Assembly: GCF_022811525.1 (NCBI RefSeq)
Contig: NZ_CP063982.1
Coordinates: 124,001 to 188,000 of the forward strand
DNA: 64,000 bases
Source of the DNA: Orrella daihaiensis
GTDB taxonomy: Bacteria > Pseudomonadota > Gammaproteobacteria > Burkholderiales > Burkholderiaceae_B
Direction of reading: 5' to 3'
Position numbers and translations under genes: made by a program. How positions within the stretch are numbered: the first letter of the stretch is position 1; the number at the start of each line of letters is the position of its first letter. This document shows positions 20,585 to 29,291 of the stretch, in pieces. A model generated the notes under the pieces. It saw only the letters and a program-made list of their open reading frames with translations, was not told where the DNA came from and did no database searches.

Positions 20585-22480
20585 TTAACGTGCCAAGACT
20601 TGGTCAAGCACACCAGCAAATCGCTCAGCGTTCTGAAACCCAACCACGCGGATGTCTGACACCTCTCGCCCACCTGGCTCAAAGAAAATAATACCTGGCG
20701 GGCCAAACAAATTAAAGCGTTTTAACAAGGCGCGATCGTTGGCGTTGTTAGCTGTGACATCCGCTTTAAGCAACAACATCTGACCCATACGTTGTGCCAC
20801 GGCTGAGTCAGAAAAAGTAAAGAGTTCCATCTCTTTACAGGAGACGCACCAGTCAGCATAAAAATCCAGCATCACCGGCCGTGTTGATTGAGCAAGTCGT
20901 TGGTCAAGCTCGGCTACGCTGGCCACTAATTCAAATACCGGCTTGCCTGTAGGGCTAGCGACCTGTGTGGGGCTGCCAGAGCCTGCGAGATGTTGCAATG
21001 GCTGCAGCAAGGAGCGACCACCACTTGCCAACCCCACTAGCCAAATAACCGCCACCAATGCCAACAGTAAACCCAAGGTTTTTCGGATAGCTGAACCTAA
21101 CGACAAGCCCTTTGGCAAGCTCTCAAATGCGCCAAGTAAGACTGCTGAGAGAACCGCTAACAAACTCCATCCTAAAATCTGTATCCAACTTGGTAGCACC
21201 GGTCCGAGCATCCACCAGGCGGTTGCGAATAAAAGCACCCCAAAAAATGCCTTCACACCGTCCATCCAGGGACCTGCCTTGGGTAGCAGACTGCCTGCAG
21301 AGGCCCCCACTATTAACAATGGCAAGCCCATGCCCCACGCCATCGCAAACAGTGCTGTTCCACCAAGCACCCAATCACCGGACTGAGAGATATAGAGCAA
21401 AGCGCCCGCCAATGGAGCAGCGACGCACGGCCCCACAATCAAGGCCGATACAGCACCCATGATCAAGGCGGCCCAGAGTCTGCCGCCTTTAAAACCTGAT
21501 GCCGCGCTGCTCAGTTTTGTTTGTACTGATTGCGGCATTTCGACGCGGATGACATCGAACATGGCCAAACCGAATAACACCAGAAGCAAGGCAAAGATCG
21601 ACAACACCCAAGGTGTTTGCAACCAGGCAGCCAGACCAGCGCCGCTGATGCCTGCGAGCACCCCAAGCAAGGTGTAAATTACCGACATACCAAGCACGTA
21701 AGCTGCTGCCAAGGATAGCCCACGCAATCGGGAGACCTGGTTGCCTTGCCCGACGATCAGCACCGACAAAATCGGGATCATGGGTAACACACATGGCGTA
21801 AATGCCAGCAGGGCACCCAACGCAAAAAACAGCAACACGATTTGCCAAACGGCACTGGAGTCAAGCGCGCTGGCAATGCCGCGGTCATCGCCGCCAGACA
21901 AGAGACCTTGCCATGAGCCACTATTTTGTACGCCGGTGCCAGCCGCTGTTGCGCCTACCGCCGCACTGGCCGCGAGCAGCGGGCGATCAACATCCACGAT
22001 GGGCTGCTGATGCACAATCTGATATGAACCGCCGTTCCACAAAAGCTGCACCGCAGACTCCATGGGCGGATAACATAACCCGGCTTCAGCGCAACCCTGG
22101 CTGACCAATATCAGCGTCAATACTGCTGGGCTTACATCACCAGGCCAATTAGGTAAAGCAACCCCAAATTCGACACTACCAAAATAAAGTGCCATGTCTT
22201 TTTCAAAGGTGGGGTCGTATTTGATCTCACCGGGTGGCAAGGTAATGTCTGGCAAATTGAAGGGCGCATCGCGCAGATCGAATTCGAATCGCTCCTGATA
22301 CATGTAGTACTTAGGAGCAATGTCGTAACGCACAGCCATTGTGTTGCCGTCGAGCATGCGTGCCTGCATGGCAAAGGCTTTTTCTGGGGCAAGGAAGTCT
22401 TGCGCATAGGCTACCTTGGTGACGCCAATACAAAGGCTCAGAAAAACCAACAGCAAGAAATAAAAGCGTCGTGTGATCAT
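20585..22480 (-). CDS. dsbD: Thiol:disulfide interchange protein DsbD
   Basis: Carries electrons from cytoplasmic thioredoxin across the inner membrane to periplasmic thiol proteins, keeping apocytochrome cysteines reduced. Parts in order: signal peptide (LLLVFLSLCIGVTKVAYA), N-terminal alpha domain with the cysteine pair in VSQGCAEAGLCYPP (~125), about eight transmembrane helices (~215-500) with the pair-forming cysteines in FTPCVLPMIP and VGPCVAAPLAG, and a C-terminal thioredoxin domain with C545-V-S-C548 in YADWCVSCKEME. All three redox pairs are present in 631 residues. It overlaps cutA by ATGA and complements the ResB/CcsB system in this window. Confidence 0.96.
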   Translation of the reverse strand: MITRRFYFLLLVFLSLCIGVTKVAYAQDFLAPEKAFAMQARMLDGNTMAVRYDIAPKYYMYQERFEFDLRDAPFNLPDITLPPGEIKYDPTFEKDMALYFGSVEFGVALPNWPGDVSPAVLTLILVSQGCAEAGLCYPPMESAVQLLWNGGSYQIVHQQPIVDVDRPLLAASAAVGATAAGTGVQNSGSWQGLLSGGDDRGIASALDSSAVWQIVLLFFALGALLAFTPCVLPMIPILSVLIVGQGNQVSRLRGLSLAAAYVLGMSVIYTLLGVLAGISGAGLAAWLQTPWVLSIFALLLVLFGLAMFDVIRVEMPQSVQTKLSSAASGFKGGRLWAALIMGAVSALIVGPCVAAPLAGALLYISQSGDWVLGGTALFAMAWGMGLPLLIVGASAGSLLPKAGPWMDGVKAFFGVLLFATAWWMLGPVLPSWIQILGWSLLAVLSAVLLGAFESLPKGLSLGSAIRKTLGLLLALVAVIWLVGLASGGRSLLQPLQHLAGSGSPTQVASPTGKPVFELVASVAELDQRLAQSTRPVMLDFYADWCVSCKEMELFTFSDSAVAQRMGQMLLLKADVTANNANDRALLKRFNLFGPPGIIFFEPGGREVSDIRVVGFQNAERFAGVLDQVLAR

Positions 22481-22833
22481 GGCGTTGTCTGTTGGCTAAC
22501 CCAGTTTAGATATTCGCTATGCCCACCCACGATTGGTAGCACGATTGCCTCGGGTACATCGTAGGGATGCATTTGCACCAAGCGATCTATCGCGCCTCGT
22601 GCGGCTGACCGACTCGTTTTGATGATCATGCCGATTTCCTCGTCACCTTGCACCTCGCCCTTCCACTCATAGATGGAAAGGCTAGGGGGCGTGAGTTGAA
22701 CACAGGCGGCGAGCTTTTCTTCGACAAGCACATGCGCGATTCGCTTGGCCAACAAAATATCAGGGGCCGTGCTTAGTATGACCACACACATTGGGTCTGC
22801 AGCGGTCTGTGTCGGGCGCTCAGCTGTGTCCAC
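22477..22833 (-). CDS. cutA: Divalent-cation tolerance protein CutA
   Basis: Small trimeric ferredoxin-like protein of the CutA1 family; its precise role is unsettled despite the copper-tolerance name. Family motifs: VVILSTAPDILLAKRIAHVLVEEKLAACVQ, the strand YEWKGEVQGDEEIGMIIKTS, and HPYDVPEAIVLPI with SEYLNWV. A GTG at 22831-22833 is chosen because AAGGA lies six bases upstream, giving 118 residues; an upstream GTG at 22857 would overlap that site. It overlaps dsbD, the common cutA-dsbD pair. Confidence 0.92.
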   Translation of the reverse strand: MDTAERPTQTAADPMCVVILSTAPDILLAKRIAHVLVEEKLAACVQLTPPSLSIYEWKGEVQGDEEIGMIIKTSRSAARGAIDRLVQMHPYDVPEAIVLPIVGGHSEYLNWVSQQTTP

Positions 22834-22906
22834 GCAAGTTCCTTCAAACGTCAACACTTTATTGTATCGGCTCAGCTGTATTTGAGCCGATTGATCATCA
22901 TTTGTT

Positions 22907-22946
22907 CAAAAAAAACGGATCAGAATTAGCATCTGATCCGTTTTTT
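22907..22946 (-). terminator. Intrinsic terminator after rplQ (bidirectional)
   Basis: A perfect 14-bp stem (22911-22924 with 22932-22945) around a 7-nt loop, core CGGATCAGA/TCTGATCCG. On the minus strand it is followed by a run of eight U. It lies about 25 bp after the rplQ stop and ends the whole minus-strand ribosomal supercluster. The U/A symmetry makes it usable from both strands. Confidence 0.92.
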
Positions 22947-22970
22947 GCCAGAACAAAACCAACTAAGGGT

Positions 22971-23378
22971 TTAAGATTCGCTGGACTCTTGCGTTGTGGT
23001 CTGCTCGGTATCGTCAACTTCTGGGCGATCCACCAATTCCATAAAGGCCATCGGTGCATTGTCGCCTTGGCGATAGCCCATCTTGAGCACACGGGTGTAT
23101 CCGCCGTTGCGGTTGGCATACCGTGGTCCAATTTCAGCAAACAACTTGATCACCGCATCACGATCACGCAAACGAGCAAAGGCTAGACGCTTGTTTGCCA
23201 ATGTCGGTTGCTTACCGAGCGTAATCAAAGGCTCAACCACGCGACGCAGCTCTTTAGCCTTTGGCAACGTGGTTTTAATAGCTTCATGAGTCAACAAGGC
23301 AACTGCCATGTTGCGAAACATCGCCAAGCGATGGCTGCTAGTGCGATTTAGTTTGCGTAATCCATGTCCGTGACGCAT
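22971..23378 (-). CDS. rplQ: 50S ribosomal protein L17
   Basis: Large-subunit protein lining the region of the exit tunnel. The opening MRHGHGLRKLNRTSSHRLAMFRNM is diagnostic; GGYTRVLKMGYRQGDNAPMAFMELV is the conserved C-terminal part of the fold. The 135 residues include a short acidic tail of unconserved sequence. It is last in the alpha operon, separated from rpoA by about 104 bp containing a U-tailed hairpin. Confidence 0.98.
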   Translation of the reverse strand: MRHGHGLRKLNRTSSHRLAMFRNMAVALLTHEAIKTTLPKAKELRRVVEPLITLGKQPTLANKRLAFARLRDRDAVIKLFAEIGPRYANRNGGYTRVLKMGYRQGDNAPMAFMELVDRPEVDDTEQTTTQESSES

Positions 23379-23439
23379 TTTCTTTCCTTTTTGAATCTAC
23401 TTGTTGCCTCTTCTATCGGCTAGGCCGCGGGGCAATCTA

Positions 23440-23473
23440 CGTTAAATAAAACTGCGGGTAACACTACCCGCAG
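23440..23473 (-). terminator. Attenuator-like hairpin between rpoA and rplQ
   Basis: On the minus strand an 8-bp perfect stem (CTGCGGGT/ACCCGCAG, 23452-23473) with a 6-nt loop is followed by TTTTATTT. It lies 10 bp after the rpoA stop. The form is that of an intrinsic terminator, but rplQ lies downstream, so partial termination or 3'-end stabilisation is more likely than a full stop. Confidence 0.65.
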
Positions 23474-23482
23474 GTCGAAACA

Positions 23483-24469
23483 TTACGGGCGCTCAAGACC
23501 AGCCGGTGGCCAGTTCTCAAGCTTCATGCCCAATGTCAAGCCACGTGCGGCCAATACTTCTTTGATTTCATTAAGCGACTTACGACCCAGATTCGGTGTC
23601 TTGAGCAGCTCGTTTTCAGTGCGCTGGATCAAGTCACCAATGTAGTAAATATTTTCAGCTTTCAAGCAGTTTGCCGAACGAACGGTCAGCTCAAGATCAT
23701 CGACCGGGCGCAACAATACGGGGTCGATCTGAGGAGCGCCACGAGCAGGCGCTTCGAATGAGTCGCCAGCGCCTTCAAGAGCTGCAAACACCGAGATTTG
23801 ATCCATCAAGATACGTGCAGACTGACGCACCGCTTCTTCAGGAGAAATAACGCCGTTGGTCTCAACATCGAGCACTAGCTTGTCGAGGTCGGTACGCTGC
23901 TCAACACGGGCATTTTCAACCGTGTAGCTAACGCGACGAATCGGGCTAAAAGACGCATCCAGAACGATGCGGCCAATTGACTGGCTGCGATCATCAGCCA
24001 AAGCGCGGACGTTGCCAGGCACGTATCCACGACCTTTCTCGACTTTGATTTGCATCTCAAGCCGGCCACCCTCGTTCAGGTGCGCAATAACGTGGTGCGG
24101 ATTAACGATTTCAACGTCATGTGGCAACTCAATATCGGATGCTAAAACTGGACCCTGACCTTGCTTGCGCAATACGAGCGAGACCTCGTCGCGCGTGTTC
24201 AGCTTAAAGACGATACCCTTGAGATTAAGGAGAATATCAACGACATCCTCACGAACGCCATTAATTGTGGAGTATTCGTGAACCACACCTGTGATTTGTA
24301 CTTCGGTGGGCGCAAAGCCAGTCATGGAAGACAACAAAATGCGACGCAGCGCGTTGCCAAGTGTGTGGCCATAGCCGCGCTCAAACGGTTCCATCACGAC
24401 TTTTGCGTGATTAACCCCAACCGATTCGACCTCAATGGAGCGGGGCTTTAGGAAAGCTTGTGATGACAT
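23483..24469 (-). CDS. rpoA: RNA polymerase subunit alpha
   Basis: Scaffold for RNA polymerase assembly and contact point for activators and UP elements. The N-terminal domain has GYGHTLGNALRRILLSSM (~33-50); the C-terminal domain has CLKAENIYYIGDLIQ and LLKTPNLGRKSLNEIKEVL. Length 328 is normal for betaproteobacteria. It sits between rpsD and rplQ, as in the canonical alpha operon. Confidence 0.99.
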   Translation of the reverse strand: MSSQAFLKPRSIEVESVGVNHAKVVMEPFERGYGHTLGNALRRILLSSMTGFAPTEVQITGVVHEYSTINGVREDVVDILLNLKGIVFKLNTRDEVSLVLRKQGQGPVLASDIELPHDVEIVNPHHVIAHLNEGGRLEMQIKVEKGRGYVPGNVRALADDRSQSIGRIVLDASFSPIRRVSYTVENARVEQRTDLDKLVLDVETNGVISPEEAVRQSARILMDQISVFAALEGAGDSFEAPARGAPQIDPVLLRPVDDLELTVRSANCLKAENIYYIGDLIQRTENELLKTPNLGRKSLNEIKEVLAARGLTLGMKLENWPPAGLERP

Positions 24470-24523
24470 TGATACGGTTCCTTATTCAATACCCTCGGTT
24501 CGTTACACCGATAAGGCTGATGG

Positions 24524-24571
24524 AAACAAAAAAACAATAAAGAGTTGACCCCTGACAGGAGCCAAACTCTT
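24524..24571 (-). terminator. Attenuator-like hairpin between rpsD and rpoA
   Basis: On the minus strand, 5 bp after the rpsD stop, a stem AAGAGTT/AACTCTT continues, past a bulged U, into a GC/GU-paired inner stem (24540-24571) and is followed by TATTGTTTTTTTG. It has full intrinsic-terminator form but stands upstream of rpoA, so it probably tunes rpsD:rpoA ratios rather than ending the operon. Confidence 0.68.
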
Positions 24572-24575
24572 CAAA

Positions 24576-25199
24576 TTAACGTGAATACAATTCAACGACC
24601 ATTGACTCGTTGACGTCACGAGCCACGTCACTGCGATCAGGCATCTGCTTGAACACGCCGGTGAACTTGCTGGCATCGACCTCTACCCACTGGGGCAGGC
24701 CAATATCAGTTGCCAAGTCCATGGACTCCTTGATGCGCGACTGTTTCTTGGCCTTCTCGCGAACGGAGATAACATCACCAGCCTTAACCAGCATCGAGGG
24801 AATATCAGCGGTGTGACCGTTGACTTCAATGGCGCGGTGAGCAACGAGCTGACGAGCCTCAGCACGCGTTGAGCCAAAGCCCATGCGATACACGACGTTG
24901 TCCAAACGCGACTCGAGCAATTGAATCAGTGTCTCGCCGGTGTTGCCGCGACGACGTTCTGCCTCGGCAAAGTACTTGCGGAACTGCTTTTCCAGAACGC
25001 CGTACATACGCTTGAGCTTTTGCTTTTCACGTAGCTGCAAGCCGTAGTCGGACAGACGAGCACCAGAGGTGCGACCGTGCTGGCCAGGTTTGGAATCAAG
25101 CTTGCACTTGGAATCCAACGAGCGACGGGCGCTCTTGAGGAACAGGTCGGTGCCCTCGCGACGAGAGAGCTTGCATTTAGGTCCAATGTAACGTGCCAT
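24576..25199 (-). CDS. rpsD: 30S ribosomal protein S4
   Basis: Primary 16S rRNA-binding protein that nucleates 30S assembly; in enterobacteria it is also the translational repressor of the alpha operon. The ATG at 25199 (AAGGA upstream) gives 207 residues beginning MARYIGPKCKLSRREG; the RNA-binding S4 domain is RLDNVVYRMGFGSTRAEARQLV. An upstream in-frame extension overlaps rpsK and has no support. Confidence 0.98.
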   Translation of the reverse strand: MARYIGPKCKLSRREGTDLFLKSARRSLDSKCKLDSKPGQHGRTSGARLSDYGLQLREKQKLKRMYGVLEKQFRKYFAEAERRRGNTGETLIQLLESRLDNVVYRMGFGSTRAEARQLVAHRAIEVNGHTADIPSMLVKAGDVISVREKAKKQSRIKESMDLATDIGLPQWVEVDASKFTGVFKQMPDRSDVARDVNESMVVELYSR

Positions 25200-25210
25200 G
25201 TCTCTATTCC

Positions 25211-25609
25211 TTAAATACGACGGCGCTTGGGCGGACGGCAACCGTTATGGGGCACCGGTGTGATGTCCGCAATACTTGAAATCTTGATACCCAATGCGTT
25301 CAACGCACGCACGGATGACTCACGACCTGGGCCCGGCCCTTTGATTCGCACTTCAAGCGTTTTAATGCCACACTCGATTGCGACACGACCAGCCGATTCG
25401 GCGGCGACCTGTGCAGCAAACGGCGTTGACTTACGCGAGCCCTTAAAGCCGGCACCACCTGACGTTGCCCATGACAACGCGTTGCCTTGGCGATCAGTGA
25501 TGGTGATGATGGTGTTATTGAAAGAAGCGTGAACGTGGGCGATGCCATCGGACACATTCTTTTTGACTTTCTTGCGCACTCGTGATGCGCCTGCACTGGC
25601 TTTTGCCAT
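25211..25609 (-). CDS. rpsK: 30S ribosomal protein S11
   Basis: Platform protein of the small subunit near the E site. Characteristic segments: HVHASFNNTIITITDRQGN, SGGAGFKGSRKSTPFAAQ and the basic C terminus TPVPHNGCRPPKRRR. Length 132 residues is normal. Located between rpsM and rpsD with short spacers. Confidence 0.98.
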   Translation of the reverse strand: MAKASAGASRVRKKVKKNVSDGIAHVHASFNNTIITITDRQGNALSWATSGGAGFKGSRKSTPFAAQVAAESAGRVAIECGIKTLEVRIKGPGPGRESSVRALNALGIKISSIADITPVPHNGCRPPKRRRI

Positions 25610-25621
25610 TTTGCAATCCCC

Positions 25622-25987
25622 TTATTTCTTCAAGCTGGCCGCTGCGCGACGAGGACCTTTACGGGTCCGCGCGTTGGTGCGGGTACGTTGACCGCGAACC
25701 GGCAGGCCGCGCTTGTGACGCATGCCACGGTAGGTTCCCAAATCGATCAAGCGCTTGATCGACAGCTGAACCTCACGGCGCAGATCACCTTCGGTCGTGA
25801 ACACACCGACGTGCTCACGAATGCGCTCTAGTTCTGCGTCGCTCAAGTCTTTGACTTTTTTGGACAAGGGCACACCAGCCGCTTCGCAAATCTTGCGAGC
25901 GCGAGTGCGTCCGATACCAAAAATGGCGGTCAGACCGATCTCAGCGTGCTGATGTGGCGGAATATTGATGCCAGCAATACGGGCCAT
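25622..25987 (-). CDS. rpsM: 30S ribosomal protein S13
   Basis: Head protein of the 30S subunit that contacts tRNA in the P site and forms intersubunit bridges. It begins MARIAGINIPPHQHAEIGL with the helix-turn motif GIGRTRARKICEAAGV and has the basic tail RGLPVRGQRTRTNARTRKG. Length 121 is standard. First ribosomal gene of the alpha block, following rpmJ. Confidence 0.98.
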   Translation of the reverse strand: MARIAGINIPPHQHAEIGLTAIFGIGRTRARKICEAAGVPLSKKVKDLSDAELERIREHVGVFTTEGDLRREVQLSIKRLIDLGTYRGMRHKRGLPVRGQRTRTNARTRKGPRRAAASLKK

Positions 25988-26023
25988 GGCTTTTCCTCAG
26001 ATATATACGTGTCGCGACCAGGA

Positions 26024-26137
26024 TTAGCCCTGACGCTGCTTATGACGTGGGTCCGTGCAAATCACACGAACTACGCCGTGACGCTTAATGATTTTGCAGT
26101 TTCTGCAAATTCGCTTAACCGATGCCATTACTTTCAT
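26024..26137 (-). CDS. rpmJ: 50S ribosomal protein L36 (zinc-ribbon type)
   Basis: A 37-residue protein of the large subunit. The reading frame from ATG 26135-26137 runs MKVMASVKRICRNCK to the stop at 26024. It keeps the zinc ligands C11, C14, C27 and H32/H33 region (CRNC, ICTDPRH), so it is the C+ paralogue. It lies between infA and rpsM, the expected place, and is shorter than most gene-finding cut-offs. Confidence 0.96.
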   Translation of the reverse strand: MKVMASVKRICRNCKIIKRHGVVRVICTDPRHKQRQG

Positions 26138-26169
26138 GGTTGACTCCTATAGTCCTTTCTATGCGCCGA

Positions 26170-26388
26170 TCACTTGGAACGGAACACAATTCTTGCCCTG
26201 GAGAGATCATATGGCGTGAGTTCCACAGTCACTTTATCTCCAGGCAAAATCCTGATGTAGTGCATTCGCATCTTGCCGGAAATGTGGCCTAGCACTACGT
26301 GGCCATTTTCAAGCTTGACGCGGAATGTCGCGTTTGGCAGGTTCTCAAGAACCTCCCCCTGCATTTGAATAACGTCGTCCTTGGACAT
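26170..26388 (-). CDS. infA: Translation initiation factor IF-1
   Basis: Binds the 30S A site during initiation. The 72 residues form the S1-like OB fold: MSKDDVIQMQGEVLENLPNA, KLENGHVVLGHISGKMRMHYIRILPGD, and TPYDLSRARIVFR. Placed between secY and rpmJ, as is common in Burkholderiales. Confidence 0.98.
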   Translation of the reverse strand: MSKDDVIQMQGEVLENLPNATFRVKLENGHVVLGHISGKMRMHYIRILPGDKVTVELTPYDLSRARIVFRSK

Positions 26389-26395
26389 CTGCTAC

Positions 26396-27718
26396 TTATC
26401 TCGTTGGTAGGCTCCCGCCCTTGAAGTTCGCCTTCTTGAGCAGGGAGTCATACTGTTGGGACATCATGTAGGCCTGAACCTGAGCCATGAAATCCATCGT
26501 TACGATCACAATAATGAGCAAAGACGTTCCACCAAAATAGAAAGGTACGTTCCAGCGCATCACCATAAATTCGGGCAACAAGCAGACCAGCGTGATGTAA
26601 AGAGCACCGGCCAACGTCAAACGGGTCAAAATCTTGTCAATAAAGCGAGCTGTTTGATCTCCCGGACGGATACCAGGTACAAACGCTCCACTACGTTTCA
26701 AGTTATCTGCTGTCTCTCGGCTGTTGAACACAAGCGCCGTGTAGAAAAAGCAGAAGAAAATAATTGCAGTCGCATACAGCGTGATGTACAGGGGTTGCTG
26801 CGGTGCGAGCGCCGCGGCCAAATCACCCAACCAAGTCAGGTTCTCACCACTAGCAAACCAGCTACTAACCGTTGCCGGAAACAAAATGATCGATGAAGCA
26901 AAGATGGGCGGGATCACACCAGCCATATTGAGCTTCAGAGGCAGGTGCGATTGCTGCCCGCCGTACATCTTGTTGCCAACCTGGCGCTTGGCGTAGTTGA
27001 CCGTGATTTTGCGCTGACCACGCTCCACCAAAACTACAAACGCTGTGACCAAAACAACCAACACCAATATGAACAAGGCCGACAAAATCGACATCGCGTT
27101 GGTGCGGACCAGATCAAACAAACCGGCTAGTGCGGAGGGCAGGCCTGCAACAATACCGGCAAAGATAATGATCGAAATACCGTTACCAATGCCACGCTCC
27201 GTGATCTGTTCACCAAGCCACATCACAAACATCGTACCGGTCACGAGGGTAACGACAGTCGTCAGTCTAAATATCATTCCCGGCTCGATAACCAAGCCCG
27301 GCTGTGCTTCCAGCGCAACCGAAATACCAATCGCCTGAACCAGCGCCAGCAAAACCGTCCCGTAGCGGGTGTACTGAGTAATCTTGCGGCGTCCGGCTTC
27401 GCCTTCCTTCTTGATGGCCTCTAGCGACGGTACCACCACCGACATCAATTGCATGATGATCGATGCAGAAATGTACGGCATGATACCGAGAGCAAAAATC
27501 GAGAATCGCGATAGAGCACCACCAGAAAACATGTTGAACAGGCCCAGAATGCCACCCTGATTCTGCCTAAACAGATCAGCGAGCACCTCCGGATTGATTC
27601 CCGGCACAGGAATATGAGTTCCCAACCGGAAAACAATCAGTGCAAGGATCAGGAATCCTAAACGGCGACCTAGATCGCCATACTTAGGTCCTGCTTTACC
27701 CAGAGCCTGTGTTGCCAA
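26396..27718 (-). CDS. secY: Protein translocase subunit SecY
   Basis: Channel-forming subunit of the SecYEG translocon in the inner membrane. The 440 residues give ten transmembrane helices. Recognisable motifs are HIPVPGINPEV after helix 1, the plug/helix 2 region GLFNMFSGGALSRFSIFALGIMPYISASIIMQL, and ERGIGNGISIIIFAGI. The spacer to infA is 7 bp and to rplO 14 bp. Its partner SecE is encoded at 60.1 kb. Confidence 0.98.
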   Translation of the reverse strand: MATQALGKAGPKYGDLGRRLGFLILALIVFRLGTHIPVPGINPEVLADLFRQNQGGILGLFNMFSGGALSRFSIFALGIMPYISASIIMQLMSVVVPSLEAIKKEGEAGRRKITQYTRYGTVLLALVQAIGISVALEAQPGLVIEPGMIFRLTTVVTLVTGTMFVMWLGEQITERGIGNGISIIIFAGIVAGLPSALAGLFDLVRTNAMSILSALFILVLVVLVTAFVVLVERGQRKITVNYAKRQVGNKMYGGQQSHLPLKLNMAGVIPPIFASSIILFPATVSSWFASGENLTWLGDLAAALAPQQPLYITLYATAIIFFCFFYTALVFNSRETADNLKRSGAFVPGIRPGDQTARFIDKILTRLTLAGALYITLVCLLPEFMVMRWNVPFYFGGTSLLIIVIVTMDFMAQVQAYMMSQQYDSLLKKANFKGGSLPTR

Positions 27719-27732
27719 CTTACACCTCGCCT

Positions 27733-28170
27733 TTAGGCTACCGAGCCGCCTGCGGCTTCGATCGCTGCTTTAGCGCCAGCAGTCGCGGCCATGCCCTGAA
27801 GCGTCACCTTGCGGGTCAACTCACCAGACTTGAACACTTTCACGAACTTCACAGCCTGACCAATTACACCAGCCTGCTTCAAAGCCTGTACGTCAATTTC
27901 ATCAACGGGCATTTTTTGAAGGTCTGACAAGCGGACTTGAGCATGTAAATGCTGGTCGCGGCTTGTGAAGCCCCGCTTGGGCAAACGGCGGTAGAGCGGC
28001 ATCTGACCACCCTCAAAACCGACCTTATGAAAGCCACCAGATCTCGACTTTTGACCTTTGTGGCCACGTCCAGCCGTCTTGCCAAGTCCCGAGCCAATAC
28101 CACGGCCAACGCGACGCTTTGCGTGCTTGGCTCCCTCGGCGGGCTTGATGCTATTCAATTCCATCGACAT
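27733..28170 (-). CDS. rplO: 50S ribosomal protein L15
   Basis: Late-binding large-subunit protein. The start ATG at 28170 follows AGGA by six bases and yields MSMELNSIKPAEGAKHAKRRVG; a second ATG six bases on is also possible. The extended basic segment GRGIGSGLGKTAGRGHKGQKSR and FEGGQMPLYRRLPKRGF identify L15. About 145 residues. Confidence 0.97.
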   Translation of the reverse strand: MSMELNSIKPAEGAKHAKRRVGRGIGSGLGKTAGRGHKGQKSRSGGFHKVGFEGGQMPLYRRLPKRGFTSRDQHLHAQVRLSDLQKMPVDEIDVQALKQAGVIGQAVKFVKVFKSGELTRKVTLQGMAATAGAKAAIEAAGGSVA

Positions 28171-28181
28171 GATGATTCCTC

Positions 28182-28367
28182 TCAAACCTCTGAGACACGC
28201 ACGAGATAATCGACCTTACGGATCATCCCACGTACCTCTGGTGTGTCGTTAAGCACTCGTGAGCTATTCAGACGACGCAGACCCAGACCACGCACCGTTG
28301 CACGGTGGTCTTCCCTGGTGCCGATGACAGAACGCACCAGCGTTACTTTGATTTGCTTTTGCGCCAT
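28182..28367 (-). CDS. rpmD: 50S ribosomal protein L30
   Basis: Small large-subunit protein (61 aa) with the ferredoxin-like fold typical of the family: KQIKVTLVRSVIGTREDHRATVRGLGLRR followed by VLNDTPEVRGMIRKVDYLV. It sits between rpsE and rplO, with 3 bp separating it from rpsE. Confidence 0.97.
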   Translation of the reverse strand: MAQKQIKVTLVRSVIGTREDHRATVRGLGLRRLNSSRVLNDTPEVRGMIRKVDYLVRVSEV

Positions 28368-28370
28368 GAC

Positions 28371-28889
28371 TTACCCCAGAATCTCTTCAACGGTCTTGCC
28401 ACGCTTTGCTGCGATCTCCGACGGCGTCACTGCCGCACGTAGCCCGTTAAGCGTTGCACGAACCAAGTTGTACGGGTTACTTGAACCCAAGCTCTTGGCC
28501 ACCACGTTACGCACACCCATCACTTCGAAGATCGCGCGCATTGGACCACCAGCAATCACACCGGTACCTTCAGCTGCCGGCGCGATCAGCACTTTAGAGG
28601 CACCATGTTGCCCAACCACTGAATGGAAAACCGTTCCATTCTTAAGGGGTACTTTGAACAAGTCACGACGGGCCTGCTCCATCGCCTTTTGAACGGCTAC
28701 TGGAACTTCGCGAGCTTTGCCCTTGCCCATGCCAACTCGGCCATCGCCATCGCCGACAACGGTTAGCGCCGCAAAACTCATCGTGCGACCACCTTTGACC
28801 ACTTTGCTGACGCGATTGACTGCAATCATCTTCTCGCGAAGACCGTCATCACGCTCTTCCGCAGCACTCTTGCCTTGTACTTTAGCCAT
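28371..28889 (-). CDS. rpsE: 30S ribosomal protein S5
   Basis: Decoding-accuracy protein at the mRNA entry channel. The N-terminal double-stranded RNA-binding domain contains LREKMIAVNRVSKVVKGGRTMSFAALTVVGD; the loop with VVKGGR is where spectinomycin resistance mutations arise in other bacteria. The C-terminal domain has TGVIAGGPMRAIFEVMGV. Length 172. Confidence 0.98.
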   Translation of the reverse strand: MAKVQGKSAAEERDDGLREKMIAVNRVSKVVKGGRTMSFAALTVVGDGDGRVGMGKGKAREVPVAVQKAMEQARRDLFKVPLKNGTVFHSVVGQHGASKVLIAPAAEGTGVIAGGPMRAIFEVMGVRNVVAKSLGSSNPYNLVRATLNGLRAAVTPSEIAAKRGKTVEEILG

Positions 28890-28904
28890 TTGACCTATCC
28901 TCGC

Positions 28905-29270
28905 TTAAAACTTGAGACCGGCTTCACGAGCCGCATCTGCCAATGCCTTCACACGGCCGTGATACCGAAACCCGGAGCGATCAAACGCAACGAGCTCAAT
29001 ACCTGCTGCCTTCGCCTTTTCGGCGACTCGCTTTCCAACCACTGAGGCAGCCGAGACATTACCGCCACGACCCGTTTGACCGGATAACTGCTGACGAACC
29101 TCTGGCTCAACGGTGGAGGCTGAAACCAACACGCGATCGCCTTCAGGCGAAATAATGTTGGCGTAAATATGTTGATTCGAACGAAATACCGTGAGTCGGT
29201 GCACGCGCAATTGCGCGATCTTCCGACGGGTCGGAATCGCACGACGCAAACGGGAAACTCTTTTGTCCAT
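28905..29270 (-). CDS. rplR: 50S ribosomal protein L18
   Basis: 5S rRNA-binding protein that attaches 5S rRNA to the large subunit with L5. Motifs: RLRVHRLTVFRSNQHIYANII-type core (residues ~20-42), VVGKRVAEKAKAAGI and FDRSGFRYHGRVKALADAAREAGL. Length 121, normal position between rplF and rpsE. Confidence 0.98.
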   Translation of the reverse strand: MDKRVSRLRRAIPTRRKIAQLRVHRLTVFRSNQHIYANIISPEGDRVLVSASTVEPEVRQQLSGQTGRGGNVSAASVVGKRVAEKAKAAGIELVAFDRSGFRYHGRVKALADAAREAGLKF

Positions 29271-29291
29271 GATCTATCCTTGTCGGTGCGA

